Positions 7,817-18,290 are shown, counted from the stretch's first letter. The stretch is DNA of 48,358 nucleotides from Nitrospira japonica (GCA_020725385.1 DYFC01000053.1:1-48358), one strand, 5' to 3'. Numbers and translations: made by a program. Notes: a model not told the origin generated them from the letters alone.

Positions 7817-9258
7817 GAGATTTCAATAAATTTATAAAACTTTTCACACAGTTTTTATGTCTTGCTTCTATAGATATAGCTGCCTTTTACGTTTCACTCT
7901 TAATTTCATGGATTGCAAGAGCAGTTATAATGCCTTATTTTTTCACCGAACTCCCCTTTTTCCATTTTTCATTTCTTTATTTTGTTTCGCTCTGGTGGGT
8001 ACCTGCGGTTTTTATTTTTTTTATATTTTATGAATCACTGTACGATAAGAATCTTCCTTTCTGGGATGAAACAAAATATATAGTTCGTGCTGTCTCACTT
8101 GCAAGTATAGCTCTAATGGCAATTGTAACTCTTGGCAAAATGGGAGATATGGTATCACGTATTGTACTTCTTGGCATATGGATAAATTCATTGTTTGTTT
8201 TTCCTCTATTCAGATTATGGGGCAAACATCTTCTGCATCGAAGAGGAATATGCATTGAAAAGGTTTTAATAATCGGAGCTGGTAATGCGGGTAAACTTGT
8301 ACTTGCCGGCCTACATAGAGAAAAGCATATGGGATATGATGTTATAGGATTTCTCGATGATGATGAGAAAAAAATAGGACAAATTATTCATGGAAAAAAA
8401 GTCTTTGGTAAAATTACGGAATTCCCTGAAATTATTAAAAAATTCGGAATCGAGACTGTTATTATTGCTATCCCTTCGCTACCTGCAGAAAAATTATCCG
8501 GCATTACAGCAGAAGTACAAAACAGCGCTGTGAATACAATGGTTATTCCGGACCTCAGGGGCGTAGCTTTGCTGAATACAGATCTTTTCCATCTTTTTAC
8601 AGAAGAACTTTTTTTAATGCATATAAGAAATAATCTAAAATCATTAACAAATAGATTTATAAAAAGATTGTTCGATATAGTTGCAAGCATTCTATTCTTG
8701 CCTGTTCTATTACCGATGGTAGGTATAATATCCTTATTAATAAAGCTTGGCACACCGGGATATGCTATTTATGCTCATAATAGAATAGGTGAAGGTGGTA
8801 AATTATTTAAATGTTACAAATTCAGGACAATGCATATTGATGCAGAAGAAAAACTTCAGGAATTATTAAACAAAGATGAGGCCATGCGGGCTGAATGGGA
8901 AAGCAATTGGAAGTTAAAGGACGACCCGAGAGTAACTGATATTGGAAAATTCTTAAGGAAAACATCTCTTGATGAATTACCCCAGATATTTAATGTCTTG
9001 AAGGGTGAAATGAGTCTTGTTGGACCAAGACCGTATCTTCCACGAGAAAAAGATGATATAGCAGATAACTTTAGCATAATAACAAGCGCAAAACCCGGGA
9101 TTACAGGATTATGGCAGGTATCTGGTAGAAGCGAGACAGGGTATCGTTACAGAATAAAGCTTGACACCTGGTATGTCATGAACTGGTCTCTATGGCTCGA
9201 TATTGTGATTATGCTAAGAACAATTAAAGTGGTTCTTAAGGCTGAAGGGGCGTACTAA
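7813..9258 (+). CDS. WbaP-like undecaprenyl-phosphate sugar-phosphate transferase
   Basis: This 481-residue membrane enzyme has about four N-terminal transmembrane helices (residues ~10-140), a CoA-binding/Rossmann-like region (EKVLIIGAGNAGKLVLAGL, VIGFLDDDEKKIG), one membrane segment near residue 290, and the C-terminal bacterial sugar transferase domain. That domain carries KCYKFRTMHIDAEEKL, LRKTSLDELPQIFNVLKGEMSLVGPRP and KPGITGLWQVSGRSE. Such enzymes load the first sugar phosphate onto undecaprenyl phosphate. Length and the acidic KDDPRVTDIG segment fit the WbaP (galactose) type, but the sugar is inferred. It ends at the heptamer repeat. Confidence 0.88.
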   Translation: MRDFNKFIKLFTQFLCLASIDIAAFYVSLLISWIARAVIMPYFFTELPFFHFSFLYFVSLWWVPAVFIFFIFYESLYDKNLPFWDETKYIVRAVSLASIALMAIVTLGKMGDMVSRIVLLGIWINSLFVFPLFRLWGKHLLHRRGICIEKVLIIGAGNAGKLVLAGLHREKHMGYDVIGFLDDDEKKIGQIIHGKKVFGKITEFPEIIKKFGIETVIIAIPSLPAEKLSGITAEVQNSAVNTMVIPDLRGVALLNTDLFHLFTEELFLMHIRNNLKSLTNRFIKRLFDIVASILFLPVLLPMVGIISLLIKLGTPGYAIYAHNRIGEGGKLFKCYKFRTMHIDAEEKLQELLNKDEAMRAEWESNWKLKDDPRVTDIGKFLRKTSLDELPQIFNVLKGEMSLVGPRPYLPREKDDIADNFSIITSAKPGITGLWQVSGRSETGYRYRIKLDTWYVMNWSLWLDIVIMLRTIKVVLKAEGAY

Positions 9259-9259
9259 A

Positions 9260-9315
9260 AGCGAAGAGCATAGAGCGAAGAGCATAGAGCGAAGAGCATA
9301 GAGCAAAGAGCTAAG
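9260..9315. repeat. Eight tandem 7-base units (AGCNNAG)
   Basis: Fifty-six bases divide exactly into eight heptamers: AGCGAAG and AGCATAG alternate three times, then AGCAAAG and AGCTAAG. The array fills the gap between two convergent genes and runs over the stop codon of the histidine kinase gene (9311-9313). A related degenerate array is at 16604-16645, and a weaker one at 29584-29611. No hairpin terminator is seen here. Confidence 0.9.
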
Positions 9316-11803
9316 GCGTTTCTGAGATAATCTTTGCGATTGTATTAGTCAATTCTTCAATAGAGTAAGGTTTCATTACCACACCTTTGAATCCATGCTC
9401 TGAATAATTAGCCATTACCGGATCATCCGAATATCCACTTGAAACAACTGCTTTTGCTGAAGGGTCAAAATCAAGAATATTTCTTATTGCTTCTTTTCCA
9501 CCCATCCCCCCCGGTACTGTAAGGTCAAGTATCAAAATATCATGGGGGTTACCGGATTCTTTTGCTGCTTTATAAATCTCAATTGCTTCAACTCCATCAG
9601 AAGCTGTATCTACTTCATATCCAACTTTTCTAAGTAGTCTGCATACAAAATCTTTTAAAATATCCTCATCATCCATTAGCAATATCCTGCCTTTGCCAAC
9701 CGGGCAAAACGGGGGTTGCTTTTGTTCAGATATAATTTTTGGTTCACAGGCAGGAAGATAGACAGTAAAGATAGAGCCTTCCCCTTCTTCTGATTCAACT
9801 TTTATATATCCTTTATGTTTCTGAATAATATGGTAGGCAATAGTAAGTCCAAGACCGCTTCCTTTTTTTCTTGTAGTAAAATAAGGATCAAATATCTTGC
9901 TTAAATTCTCGGGTGTTATTCCTGTTCCTTCATCGGAAATAATAATTTTGACATATTTTCCGTCTTCGAGTGGAGGTTTTTCATCCTGCGGAATAATAAC
10001 ATTTTCAGCAGAAATTCTCACAGTTCCTCCATCCGGCATGGATTGCATAGCATTGATTATAATATTATTGAACACCTGATTAATCTGTCCTTCATCAGCT
10101 TCAATAAATAATGATTCATCTCCCATCATGAATCCGCATCTGACATTTGAGCCACTAAGTACAAGCTTCGCAGAATCCCTTAGAAGTTTTGAAACATTAA
10201 TTATTTTCTTTACAGGTTCGCCTCCTTTTGAAAAAGTCATTAGCATCTGGGTTAATGCCCTGGCCCTATGAGATGCTTCCTCTGCCATAATAAGAGGCTG
10301 ATAAATATCGCTGTCAGGTTCTGTGAATAGTTTTATATAACTGATATTTCCAAGTATAGCTGTCAATATATTATTGAAATCATGAGCAATACCACCTGCG
10401 AGTATTCCGATTGATTCGAGTTTCTGCATCTTAAGACGTTCATCTTCCATCTTTTTTCTTTCGGTAATATCAACATAAACCTGTGCAACAAGCCATTCAC
10501 CATTCTTTTCCTGAAAAGGAATAGAGGTAACCTGAACGGATCTATTACCTTCTTTTATTAAAATCTTTTCTGTTACAACAGTCGATTTCGTTTCAAAAGC
10601 TTTCTTAAGTCCGCAATCAGGACATATTTCGTTTGAATTCATAAAATATTCATAGCATTTTTTCCCATAATATTCCCCGTATATTTTTTGCCACTCGGGA
10701 TCAATATATCTAACCGTATATCCTGAATCAATAATATCAAGTCCTGTTTTTGTTGCACCAAGAACGAATTCCATTCGCTGTTTGAGTAATCTTATTTCTT
10801 CCTCCGAACGCCTCTGTTCCGTAATATCCTGTCCGATTGACTGTATTTCGAGAATATTCCCCTTGTTATCAAACAGCGCTCTATCCCGCCACCTTTGCCA
10901 TCTTATAAGTCCGGAAGGGCTGAAAACTTCATGTTCCATAGTGATTATAGGATTATCTATATTTAATAACTGCATGCTATTTTTTATATTTTCATGAAAA
11001 TTAGAAGGTATTAAATTAAGAAAACTTGTTCCTATAAGTTTTTCTGGAGCAGTATTAAAATATTTTGCATATGCTTCATTTACAAAAGTAATCGTAGTAT
11101 CGGGTTTATAACGGCATATTAAATCAGGGATATCCTCAACAATTCTTTTATATCTCTCTTTAGTTTTCTGCAGTTCATCTTCAATCTGTTTGCGTAGGGT
11201 AATGTCCTTAAAATCTTCTACAATTCCTATAATTTCACCATTATTATTATGTAAAGGCGTTGCTGTTACAATACAGGAAATTTTTTTATCGCCTTGACCG
11301 ATCTTTTCCGATTCATACTCTACACGATTTTCTCCATTTAATATTTTATTCATCGGGCAATCAATCGTATGACATTGAGGTCCCGGGAATATTTCATAAC
11401 ATTTCCTTCCTACAGTATCATCCTCCTTTGCTCCAACAATTGATAAAAAAGTTTTATTAACCTTTATCGTATTGAATTCCCGGTCAATTACCCTCATACC
11501 ATCGGCAGAAGTTTGAAATATCTGGTTAAGTTCTTCAAATGCATATCTTAATGCCTCTTCTGCTTTCTTTCTTTCATTTATATGCAGCCTCATCGGCCTG
11601 AATAAAAAATAATAAAGCACAATTGTTCCTGTTGATGTCAATAAAACAGCGTCAAGTAACAACTCTTCGGCAACAGATAAACGCAAGTCAAGAAAATAGA
11701 TTAAATACATTATCAGGACTTCAAGAGCAAAAAATGAAACAGCAGTTATTAAAAGTAACTGGAAAGGCTTGTTAAGAAATGTTGGTTCTTTTTTAAAAGT
11801 CAT
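9311..11803 (-). CDS. Hybrid histidine kinase with three PAS domains and a C-terminal receiver
   Basis: This 830-residue protein has two membrane helices (residues ~14-38 and ~50-68), three PAS domains (~88-205, ~212-330, ~338-450), a dimerisation/phosphoacceptor helix with His474 (GGIAHDFNNILTAI), an HATPase domain (N box near 584, DEGTGI, GSGLGLTIAY) and a receiver with acidic DD (711-712), phosphoacceptor Asp760 and Lys811. The first and third PAS domains carry paired cysteines (C144/C149 in GPQCHTIDCP; C395/C398 in NEICPDCG), which could bind metal or sense redox; that is inference. The HDFNN kinase type is NtrB-like. No partner regulator is adjacent, so it looks like an orphan. Confidence 0.92.
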   Translation of the reverse strand: MTFKKEPTFLNKPFQLLLITAVSFFALEVLIMYLIYFLDLRLSVAEELLLDAVLLTSTGTIVLYYFLFRPMRLHINERKKAEEALRYAFEELNQIFQTSADGMRVIDREFNTIKVNKTFLSIVGAKEDDTVGRKCYEIFPGPQCHTIDCPMNKILNGENRVEYESEKIGQGDKKISCIVTATPLHNNNGEIIGIVEDFKDITLRKQIEDELQKTKERYKRIVEDIPDLICRYKPDTTITFVNEAYAKYFNTAPEKLIGTSFLNLIPSNFHENIKNSMQLLNIDNPIITMEHEVFSPSGLIRWQRWRDRALFDNKGNILEIQSIGQDITEQRRSEEEIRLLKQRMEFVLGATKTGLDIIDSGYTVRYIDPEWQKIYGEYYGKKCYEYFMNSNEICPDCGLKKAFETKSTVVTEKILIKEGNRSVQVTSIPFQEKNGEWLVAQVYVDITERKKMEDERLKMQKLESIGILAGGIAHDFNNILTAILGNISYIKLFTEPDSDIYQPLIMAEEASHRARALTQMLMTFSKGGEPVKKIINVSKLLRDSAKLVLSGSNVRCGFMMGDESLFIEADEGQINQVFNNIIINAMQSMPDGGTVRISAENVIIPQDEKPPLEDGKYVKIIISDEGTGITPENLSKIFDPYFTTRKKGSGLGLTIAYHIIQKHKGYIKVESEEGEGSIFTVYLPACEPKIISEQKQPPFCPVGKGRILLMDDEDILKDFVCRLLRKVGYEVDTASDGVEAIEIYKAAKESGNPHDILILDLTVPGGMGGKEAIRNILDFDPSAKAVVSSGYSDDPVMANYSEHGFKGVVMKPYSIEELTNTIAKIISETP

Positions 11804-12155
11804 TTATAACATTATATAAAAATCTTAATTTTATGATCTTTAAATGCTTTATATTTCCCCTCGGGGTTTCTGCTTCCTCTATACAACATTTTCTATATAT
11901 TTTTCTTTAAATGTTATCATATTAATATTTTATCTATCAATTGTAATTTTCATCTTATTAGATAAACACAAACTCTTTTAATAAAGCATTTCACGGTGAA
12001 TTCTGAAAACTTTAAGATTTCTCGCCTCGCTCGAAATGACAATGAAGAAGATTTAGGAGTATAGTCGCCTGAGGAATCTTGCCTTTGTTTCACTGTGTAT
12101 TTCTGCTTTTAATAAAATTCATATGCTTTAATATCTGGCAATGTGCTAAAATAAA
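11804..12155. other. Divergent intergenic region with a dispersed-repeat-like segment
   Basis: The 352 bases between the divergent kinase and purF genes contain no supported gene. The stretch 12011-12045, containing TTTCTCGCCTCGCTCGAAAT followed by GACAATGA, is GC-richer than its surroundings and looks like a type of dispersed intergenic repeat (TTCGCTCGGAATGACA-like) that I recall from many bacterial genomes. Only one copy is in the window. No promoter close to consensus was found. Confidence 0.4.
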
Positions 12156-13562
12156 ATGTTTATGTTTTACGACATACATGAAGAATGTGGAGTTTTCGGG
12201 ATATTCGGTCATCCTGAAGCTGCAAATTTAACCTATCTTGGCCTTTACGCACTTCAGCATAGGGGTCAGGAAGGAGCCGGTATTTGTTCCTCTGACGGAC
12301 GTCAGCTATATCTTGAAAAATCAATGGGCCTTGTTGCTGATGTATTCAGTGAGAAAAGGCTAAGAAGACTGCCCGGGTATATTGCAATAGGTCATAATAG
12401 ATATTCAACAGCAGGAAGCAGTGTTCTTAAGAATGTCCAGCCAATTGTTGCAAATTTTGCTTTGGGTTCACTCGCCATTGCACATAATGGCAATCTCGTA
12501 ACAGCTACTGAATTAAGGTCCCAACTTGAAGCAGAAGGCGCAATCTTTCAATCATCATCCGACAGTGAAGTAATTGTTCATCTTATTGCCCATTCTAAAG
12601 GAACCGATATTTATGAAAGAATAGCACATGCTATAACACAGATAAGCGGTTCTTTCAGTCTTCTTATACTCAGGGAAAAAGAGTTGATAGCTGCCCGTGA
12701 TCCCTTTGGTGTAAGACCTTTAAGTCTTGGTATGAAAGACGGCGCCTATGTTATAGCTTCAGAAACATGCGCTTTTGACCTTATTGGAGCTACGTATATA
12801 CGCGACATAGAACCGGGTGAAATATTGATTATCAATGAACAGGGACTTGAATCACTTAAAATTTTTCATAATCAGAGGAGAGCTTACTGCGTATTTGAGT
12901 TTATCTACTTCGCAAGGCCTGATAGCAATATTTTTGGCGGAATAAATGTAAATGAAATGAGAAAAGAATTTGGAAGACAGCTTGCCAGAGAATCAAAAAT
13001 AGAAGCTGACCTTGTAATACCGGTACCCGACTCAGGAGTGCCTGCTGCAATTGGTTTTTCAGAAGAATCGAAAATACCTTTTGACTTTGGATTAATCAGA
13101 AATCATTATGTTGGCAGAACATTTATAGAACCAAAACACAGCATCAGACATTTTGGAGTGAAAATAAAACTCAATCCTGTAAGAAAATTACTTGAAGGCA
13201 AAAGATTGATCGTTATTGATGATTCAATAGTCAGAGGAACTACAAGTAAAAAAATTGTAAAGATGCTCAGGGAAGGCGGAGGTGCTAAAGAGATTCATCT
13301 TAAGATAAGCTCACCGCCAACAATCGGGCCATGTTTTTATGGTATCGATACTCCAACACGAAGAGAATTAATCGCATCCACACACCTTCTTGATGAAATC
13401 AAAAAGTATGTAACAGCAGATACACTCTCATATCTAAGCCTTGAAGGACTAAAGAAAATCGTTCCTGATTCAAAAAATTATTGTACAGCATGTTTCGATT
13501 GTAATTATCCGATAAACTTCCCGGGAGAGCATCTTAAACAAATGGAATTTCTTTTCAGATAA
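12156..13562 (+). CDS. purF: PurF, amidophosphoribosyltransferase
   Basis: PurF makes phosphoribosylamine from PRPP and glutamine, the first step of purine synthesis. In this 468-residue precursor the propeptide of ten residues ends before the catalytic Cys11 ([11 protein letters not shown]); RHRGQEG-like [11 protein letters not shown] and HNGNL follow in the glutaminase domain. The PRPP site is [14 protein letters not shown] (residues ~355-368). C-terminal YCTACFDC and earlier cysteines fit the [4Fe-4S]-containing Bacillus-type enzyme. The ATG at 12162 is an alternative start; neither has a strong ribosome-binding site. The M29-like peptidase gene follows after seven bases. Confidence 0.96.
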   Translation: MFMFYDIHEECGVFGIFGHPEAANLTYLGLYALQHRGQEGAGICSSDGRQLYLEKSMGLVADVFSEKRLRRLPGYIAIGHNRYSTAGSSVLKNVQPIVANFALGSLAIAHNGNLVTATELRSQLEAEGAIFQSSSDSEVIVHLIAHSKGTDIYERIAHAITQISGSFSLLILREKELIAARDPFGVRPLSLGMKDGAYVIASETCAFDLIGATYIRDIEPGEILIINEQGLESLKIFHNQRRAYCVFEFIYFARPDSNIFGGINVNEMRKEFGRQLARESKIEADLVIPVPDSGVPAAIGFSEESKIPFDFGLIRNHYVGRTFIEPKHSIRHFGVKIKLNPVRKLLEGKRLIVIDDSIVRGTTSKKIVKMLREGGGAKEIHLKISSPPTIGPCFYGIDTPTRRELIASTHLLDEIKKYVTADTLSYLSLEGLKKIVPDSKNYCTACFDCNYPINFPGEHLKQMEFLFR

Positions 13563-13569
13563 AATTACT

Positions 13570-14694
13570 TTGTTAGACGCTATCAAAAATATATTCAAAA
13601 TAAATCTCGGTGTTAAAAAAACCGAAAGAGTTCTTGTTTTTACAGACAGGGTTAAAGAAACAGATAACCACGATGAATCAGACTTTGAAAGAAGAGAGAA
13701 GCTAAGATGTCTGGCAATTATTATTGCTGAAGCTGGAAAAGCTTTTTGTAAAGAGGTCCTTTTTCATGAATATCCCGCACTTTTAAGTCATGGTTCGGAA
13801 CCACCCAGGGAAATCTGGGAACTTGCTTTTGGTAAAAATATAGTATCCCTACTTGAAAAAAATAATCTTCTACACCCCATTTTAAACAAAAAAACTGACA
13901 GCACTATTTTAAAACAGGCTGAAGAAATTATTGCCAAAAACAAAAAAAATGCTGTTAATTGCATAATAGCCCTTTCAAATTACTCAACGAGCCACACAAG
14001 ATTTAGAGGTTTTATCACAGGAATTTGCGGTTGCAGATATGCAAGCATGCCATTATTTGAAGTATCAATGCTTGAAGGAGCCATGAATGTTGATTGGAAA
14101 GCTCTTGAACATCGAACACTGAAATTAGCTAAAATTGTTAATCAGGCAGAAAATATTGAAATAAGAACACCTAACGGTACGAATTTGTATTTATCGAAAA
14201 AAGGCAGAAAAGCTCTTGCGGATACAGGGATTTTGACTAAGAAAGGAGCATTCAGTAATCTTCCCGCAGGTGAGGTTTTTCTTGCTCCTGTTGAAGGCAG
14301 TGCTTATGGAGAACTTATACTTGAATGGGCGCCTACAAGACAACTAAAATCTACTATTTCATTAAAAATTGAAAAAGGAAATGTTGTTAAAATATCAGGG
14401 GAAGAGGAATACGTTAAGTATCTTGAAAAAAAGTTTGAAGAAAACTACTTTAACAGAAATATTGCAGAACTCGGTATTGGGACAAACAACTCTGCAAAAA
14501 GACCCGATAATATACTTGAGTCAGAAAAAATACTTGGAACTATACATATAGCGCTTGGCGATAATAGTTCTTTCGGAGGCAAAATCAGCACTCCTTTTCA
14601 CCAGGATTTTGTTTTTTTCAAACCTACTGTTAGACTTATCTATAAAGATGGAAGCAGAAAAGAAATTTTAAAAAATGGCAAACTTTTAATATAA
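13570..14694 (+). CDS. M29-like (thermophilic-type) metalloaminopeptidase
   Basis: This 374-residue protein matches the layout of aminopeptidase family M29 (AmpS/AmpT). Candidate metal ligands are Glu235 in NLPAGEVF, Glu300 in NIAELGIGTN, His326 in GTIHIALGDN, and His344/Asp346 in FHQDFVF. The Tyr normally found about seven residues after the first His is not obvious here (S/F instead), so activity may differ. The start is TTG at 13570, seven bases after purF. The N-terminal third is less typical. It likely releases N-terminal residues from peptides in the cytosol. Confidence 0.75.
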   Translation: MLDAIKNIFKINLGVKKTERVLVFTDRVKETDNHDESDFERREKLRCLAIIIAEAGKAFCKEVLFHEYPALLSHGSEPPREIWELAFGKNIVSLLEKNNLLHPILNKKTDSTILKQAEEIIAKNKKNAVNCIIALSNYSTSHTRFRGFITGICGCRYASMPLFEVSMLEGAMNVDWKALEHRTLKLAKIVNQAENIEIRTPNGTNLYLSKKGRKALADTGILTKKGAFSNLPAGEVFLAPVEGSAYGELILEWAPTRQLKSTISLKIEKGNVVKISGEEEYVKYLEKKFEENYFNRNIAELGIGTNNSAKRPDNILESEKILGTIHIALGDNSSFGGKISTPFHQDFVFFKPTVRLIYKDGSRKEILKNGKLLI

Positions 14695-14705
14695 ACAGGG
14701 GAATA

Positions 14706-16583
14706 ATGCGTCATATAATTCTTGGAACAGCAGGACATATTGATCATGGCAAAAGCTCATTGGTAAAAGCGCTCACAGGTATAGACCCTGACAGACTTAA
14801 GGAAGAAAGAGAAAGAGGTATAACCATTGATCTTGGGTTTGCAGACCTTGTCTATCCAGACGGTCTTACTGTTGGTATTGTAGATGTTCCGGGACATGAA
14901 AGGCTTATTAAAAATATGCTTGCAGGTGCAGGCGGAATTGACCTCGTTATGCTTGTCATTGCTGCGGATGAAGGGATAATGCCCCAGAGTAAAGAGCATT
15001 TGCAAATTTGTAATTTACTCAAAATAAAATCAGGGTTAATAGCAATCACAAAAGCAGACCTTGTAGAATCAGACTGGCTCGAACTGGTTGCAGAAGATAC
15101 AAAAGAATTTGTAAAAGGTACTTTTCTTGAAGGTGCTGAAATTGTGCCTGTTTCTTCAAAAAGCATGTTTAATATTGAACTGCTTAAAGAGAAAATTAGA
15201 GATGTTGCCTTAAAAGTTGAACCAAAACCTGTTAAAGGGTTATTCAGGTTACCAATTGATAGGGTTTTTACATTAAAAGGATTTGGAACAGTTGTCACCG
15301 GAACTGCTATTCTTGGCAGTATCTCGGTTGATAATGATATTGAAATACTACCAAGTAATATAAAAAGCAAAGTGCGCGGATTGCATAGTCATGGGAAAGC
15401 TATTAATACCGCATATGCAGGACAGAGAGTGGCAATAAATCTACAGGGTGTTGATAAAGACTCCATCCAAAGGGGAGATGTTGTGGTAATCCCCGGAAAA
15501 CTTGTACCAACAAGTAAAATAGATGCAAAAATAGAACTTCTTTCTGATGCACCTATCTTAAAAACACGCGGTCTCGTACATTTCCATCTCGGGACATCGG
15601 AAACAACAGCACGTGTAATTCTTTTCGGCCAGAACGAATTAAAGCCAGGGGAAAGTTGTTACGGACAATTCAGGCTTTCCTCCCCTGTTGTTGCAATGTC
15701 AGGTGATCGATATATTATAAGAAGGTTTTCACCCCTTGAAACAATGGGCGGTGGTGAAGTACTTGACCCTTTATCTTTTAGAAGAAGTTTCAGAGAAGGT
15801 GTAGATGATCTTAAAATTTTTGAGACAGGAAGTCTCGCTGATAAGATTTCTGTAAAAATCAAAAGAGCAGGCACTTTTGGAATTAAAACTTCAACAATAG
15901 AAGGATGGATAAAAGAAGAAATACCTTCTATTAGAGAAGCTATAAAATATTTAAAAGAAAAAAACATTATTTTACAATTTGAAGATATACTCATTCATAG
16001 AACAATTTTCGATTCTTTTAAAAACAATACAATTCAGCAACTAAGCGAATTCCATAAGGCAAATCCATTAAAATCAGGAATGTCAAAAGAAGAGCTAAGA
16101 ATAAAATTAAATATAGAACCCCGTCTTTTTGGAAACTTAATCAGCACACTAAATGAGATAGCTATAGAAAAAGAACTTGTTCGTCTTAATAATTTTAAAG
16201 TAGCTTTATCCGACAAAGATGAATCCCTTCAGTCTAAGATTATTCAATTGTTGGAAAAAAACGAGTTTCAGCCACCATTAAAAGATGAAATCTCTCAGGC
16301 GCTTAAAATAGATTCAAGAAGGCTTCAAGATATATTGAAACTTATGACTAACGAAGGCAAATTGGTCAGAATCAGCGATACAATATATATATCATCGAAA
16401 GCTTATGAAAAGATTGTAGAAAAATTAAAGAAGTTTTTCAGTAAAAAATCTGAAATGACAGTTGCTGAATTCAGAGATGTACTTAATACAACAAGAAAAT
16501 ACGCGCTTCCCTTTCTTGAATACCTTGATTCCCATAATGTTACATTGAGAGTCGGTGATATTAGAAAACTTCTTTCCAGATAA
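14706..16583 (+). CDS. selB: SelB, selenocysteine-specific elongation factor
   Basis: SelB carries Sec-tRNA to UGA codons that have a SECIS hairpin. The 625-residue protein has an EF-Tu-like GTPase (GHIDHGKSS at residues ~10-18, DVPGHE, TKAD), beta-barrel domains containing [13 protein letters not shown], and about 280 C-terminal residues of winged-helix repeats that bind SECIS RNA. Residues ~555-625 match the last winged helix ([20 protein letters not shown]). The gene follows the M29 gene after 11 bases. The partner selA is in the window but 11 kb away. No selenoprotein or tRNA-Sec was recognised here. Confidence 0.96.
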   Translation: MRHIILGTAGHIDHGKSSLVKALTGIDPDRLKEERERGITIDLGFADLVYPDGLTVGIVDVPGHERLIKNMLAGAGGIDLVMLVIAADEGIMPQSKEHLQICNLLKIKSGLIAITKADLVESDWLELVAEDTKEFVKGTFLEGAEIVPVSSKSMFNIELLKEKIRDVALKVEPKPVKGLFRLPIDRVFTLKGFGTVVTGTAILGSISVDNDIEILPSNIKSKVRGLHSHGKAINTAYAGQRVAINLQGVDKDSIQRGDVVVIPGKLVPTSKIDAKIELLSDAPILKTRGLVHFHLGTSETTARVILFGQNELKPGESCYGQFRLSSPVVAMSGDRYIIRRFSPLETMGGGEVLDPLSFRRSFREGVDDLKIFETGSLADKISVKIKRAGTFGIKTSTIEGWIKEEIPSIREAIKYLKEKNIILQFEDILIHRTIFDSFKNNTIQQLSEFHKANPLKSGMSKEELRIKLNIEPRLFGNLISTLNEIAIEKELVRLNNFKVALSDKDESLQSKIIQLLEKNEFQPPLKDEISQALKIDSRRLQDILKLMTNEGKLVRISDTIYISSKAYEKIVEKLKKFFSKKSEMTVAEFRDVLNTTRKYALPFLEYLDSHNVTLRVGDIRKLLSR

Positions 16584-16603
16584 TCTATTCGTATTATAAT
16601 CCT

Positions 16604-16645
16604 TGGCCATTGGTCTTTTATCTGTCGTCTATCATCTACAATCTG
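16604..16645. repeat. Degenerate heptanucleotide array (minus-strand NAGAYNA units)
   Basis: Read on the minus strand, 42 bases divide into six heptamers: CAGATTG, TAGATGA, TAGACGA, CAGATAA, AAGACCA and ATGGCCA. The period and the A-G positions recall the exact array at 9260-9315. It fills the selB-yggS gap. Divergence between units is high, so this is a weaker call than the first array. Confidence 0.6.
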
Positions 16646-16691
16646 TTTCCGAAATAATTTTTTTAAAGAAAATTGTACTATAATAATCACT

Positions 16692-17435
16692 ATGAAATCA
16701 GAGTTTGTTAATTTCGGGAATGTTAGTAATATAGATGATGCGATTCTTCTTGAAAATATTAAGAATATTTTTAGGAAAATCTCTTCTGCAGCGATCAGAT
16801 CCGGAAGAAACCCTTTTGATGTTAAATTAATAGCTGCAACAAAAACAGTCTCACCCGAAAGAATTAAAACTGCTGTTGAACTTGGATTGCGTGATATTGG
16901 TGAAAACAGGGTTCAGGAAGCTAAGGGAAAAATAGCTTACTGTAAAACCAATTGTGCTGATTGTAATATTGAGTGGCACATGATCGGACATCTTCAAAAA
17001 AATAAAGCAAAAATCGCGGTTGAATTATTTGACCATATACATTCACTCGATTCAATTGAGCTTGCCGATCTAATTAACAAATATGCTGAAAAAGCAGGCA
17101 AGATACAAAAAGTTCTTATTGAGGTAAAATTATCAGAAGAGGCAACAAAATATGGAGTCAGCAGAGAAAATCTTTTTGCTTTGATTGAACATGTATATAA
17201 AATGCCCAATCTCAAACTTGAAGGACTGATGACAATTCCACCTTATTTTGAGAATCCCCAACTAAGTCAACCCTATTACAGACATTTAAGATATTTAAGG
17301 GATGAAGCTGAAAAAAAAGGATTCAAGTTGCCTGAGCTTTCTATGGGCATGACCAATGACTTTGAGATTGCAATTCTCGAAGGCGCAACAATGGTAAGGA
17401 TTGGAACCGGAATTTTTGGACAAAGAAAAAAATAA
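16692..17435 (+). CDS. yggS: YggS/PipY family pyridoxal phosphate-binding protein
   Basis: PLPBP proteins keep pyridoxal phosphate homeostasis. This 247-residue version has the PLP lysine Lys51 in [13 protein letters not shown], then [32 protein letters not shown] and [28 protein letters not shown]. The N-terminus is about 15 residues longer than usual, but no later start with a good ribosome-binding site is seen. It begins the yggS-proC-yggT-divIVA gene order found next to cell-division clusters in many bacteria. Confidence 0.93.
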   Translation: MKSEFVNFGNVSNIDDAILLENIKNIFRKISSAAIRSGRNPFDVKLIAATKTVSPERIKTAVELGLRDIGENRVQEAKGKIAYCKTNCADCNIEWHMIGHLQKNKAKIAVELFDHIHSLDSIELADLINKYAEKAGKIQKVLIEVKLSEEATKYGVSRENLFALIEHVYKMPNLKLEGLMTIPPYFENPQLSQPYYRHLRYLRDEAEKKGFKLPELSMGMTNDFEIAILEGATMVRIGTGIFGQRKK

Positions 17436-17501
17436 TTTATTTGATAGAGTTAAAAGGTTATTTTGATTTAAAATATTGTATTTCAATATATCGGAGGTTA
17501 T

Positions 17502-18290
17502 ATGATTGGCTTTATAGGTGGCGGTAATATGGCCGAGGCAATGATAAAGGGGATGATACAGAATAATATGAAAGATATAACTGTATCCGAACCACGTTCT
17601 GAAAGACGTGTTCATCTTGAGAAAAATTACAATGTTGTAACAACACATGATAATATTGCTTTAGTCAATAAATGCAACATTATTATACTTGCGGTTAAGC
17701 CACAGAATATGGATGAAGTTACTTCAGAGATAGCCGAACATATAACGCCTGAAAAATTCATAATCTCTATAGCAGCAGGTATAACCCTGTCATATCTCAC
17801 ATCAAAACTTAAGACTTCAAAAATAATTAGAGTAATGCCAAACACACCTGCTCTTGTCCAGGAAGGAATGTCTGTACTTTCATTATGCGAATGTTTTCCC
17901 GATGTTGAAATGACTTTTATTCGTGGTATTTTTATGTCAATAGGGAAAGTTATGGTACTGCCTGAAAAATATATGGACGCTGTAACAGCACTTTCTGGAA
18001 GCGGTCCGGGTTTTTTAGCTTTTATTATTGAAAAATTTATTGATGCAGGTGTAAAAGCAGGACTTAGTAAAGATGCAGCAACAGAGCTTGCGATACAAAC
18101 TTTTATTGGAACAGCAAAATTACTTGAAACAGGAATGCCTCCTTCAAAATTAAGAGAAATGGTAACATCACCGGGCGGGACGACGGCTGCCGGGTTAAAA
18201 GTATTTGAAGAAAAAGGTCTTCAGAATTTAATTGATTCTGTGATTCTTGCTGCAGTAGAAAGATCAAAAGAATTGGGGAGAAAAGGATAA
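17502..18290 (+). CDS. proC: ProC, pyrroline-5-carboxylate reductase
   Basis: ProC makes proline from pyrroline-5-carboxylate with NAD(P)H. The 262-residue protein starts with the Rossmann motif IGFIGGGNMAEAMIKG and carries VKPQNMDEV, RVMPNTPALVQEG, LSGSGPGFLAFIIE and TSPGGTTAAGLKVFEEKG. A clear CGGAGGT precedes the ATG. The stop overlaps the next start (TAATG), the first of three such couplings in a row. Confidence 0.96.
   Translation: MIGFIGGGNMAEAMIKGMIQNNMKDITVSEPRSERRVHLEKNYNVVTTHDNIALVNKCNIIILAVKPQNMDEVTSEIAEHITPEKFIISIAAGITLSYLTSKLKTSKIIRVMPNTPALVQEGMSVLSLCECFPDVEMTFIRGIFMSIGKVMVLPEKYMDAVTALSGSGPGFLAFIIEKFIDAGVKAGLSKDAATELAIQTFIGTAKLLETGMPPSKLREMVTSPGGTTAAGLKVFEEKGLQNLIDSVILAAVERSKELGRKG

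Noticed and set aside
9260..9315. CRISPR-like array
   Set aside because: Units are seven bases with no spacers and no cas genes are near.
16679..16684. TATAAT just before the yggS start
   Set aside because: It ends seven bases before the ATG, which would need a leaderless message, and has no -35 partner.
16403..16690. Minus-strand frames at the selB end
   Set aside because: They overlap the selB winged-helix region and the heptamer array; no family pattern.
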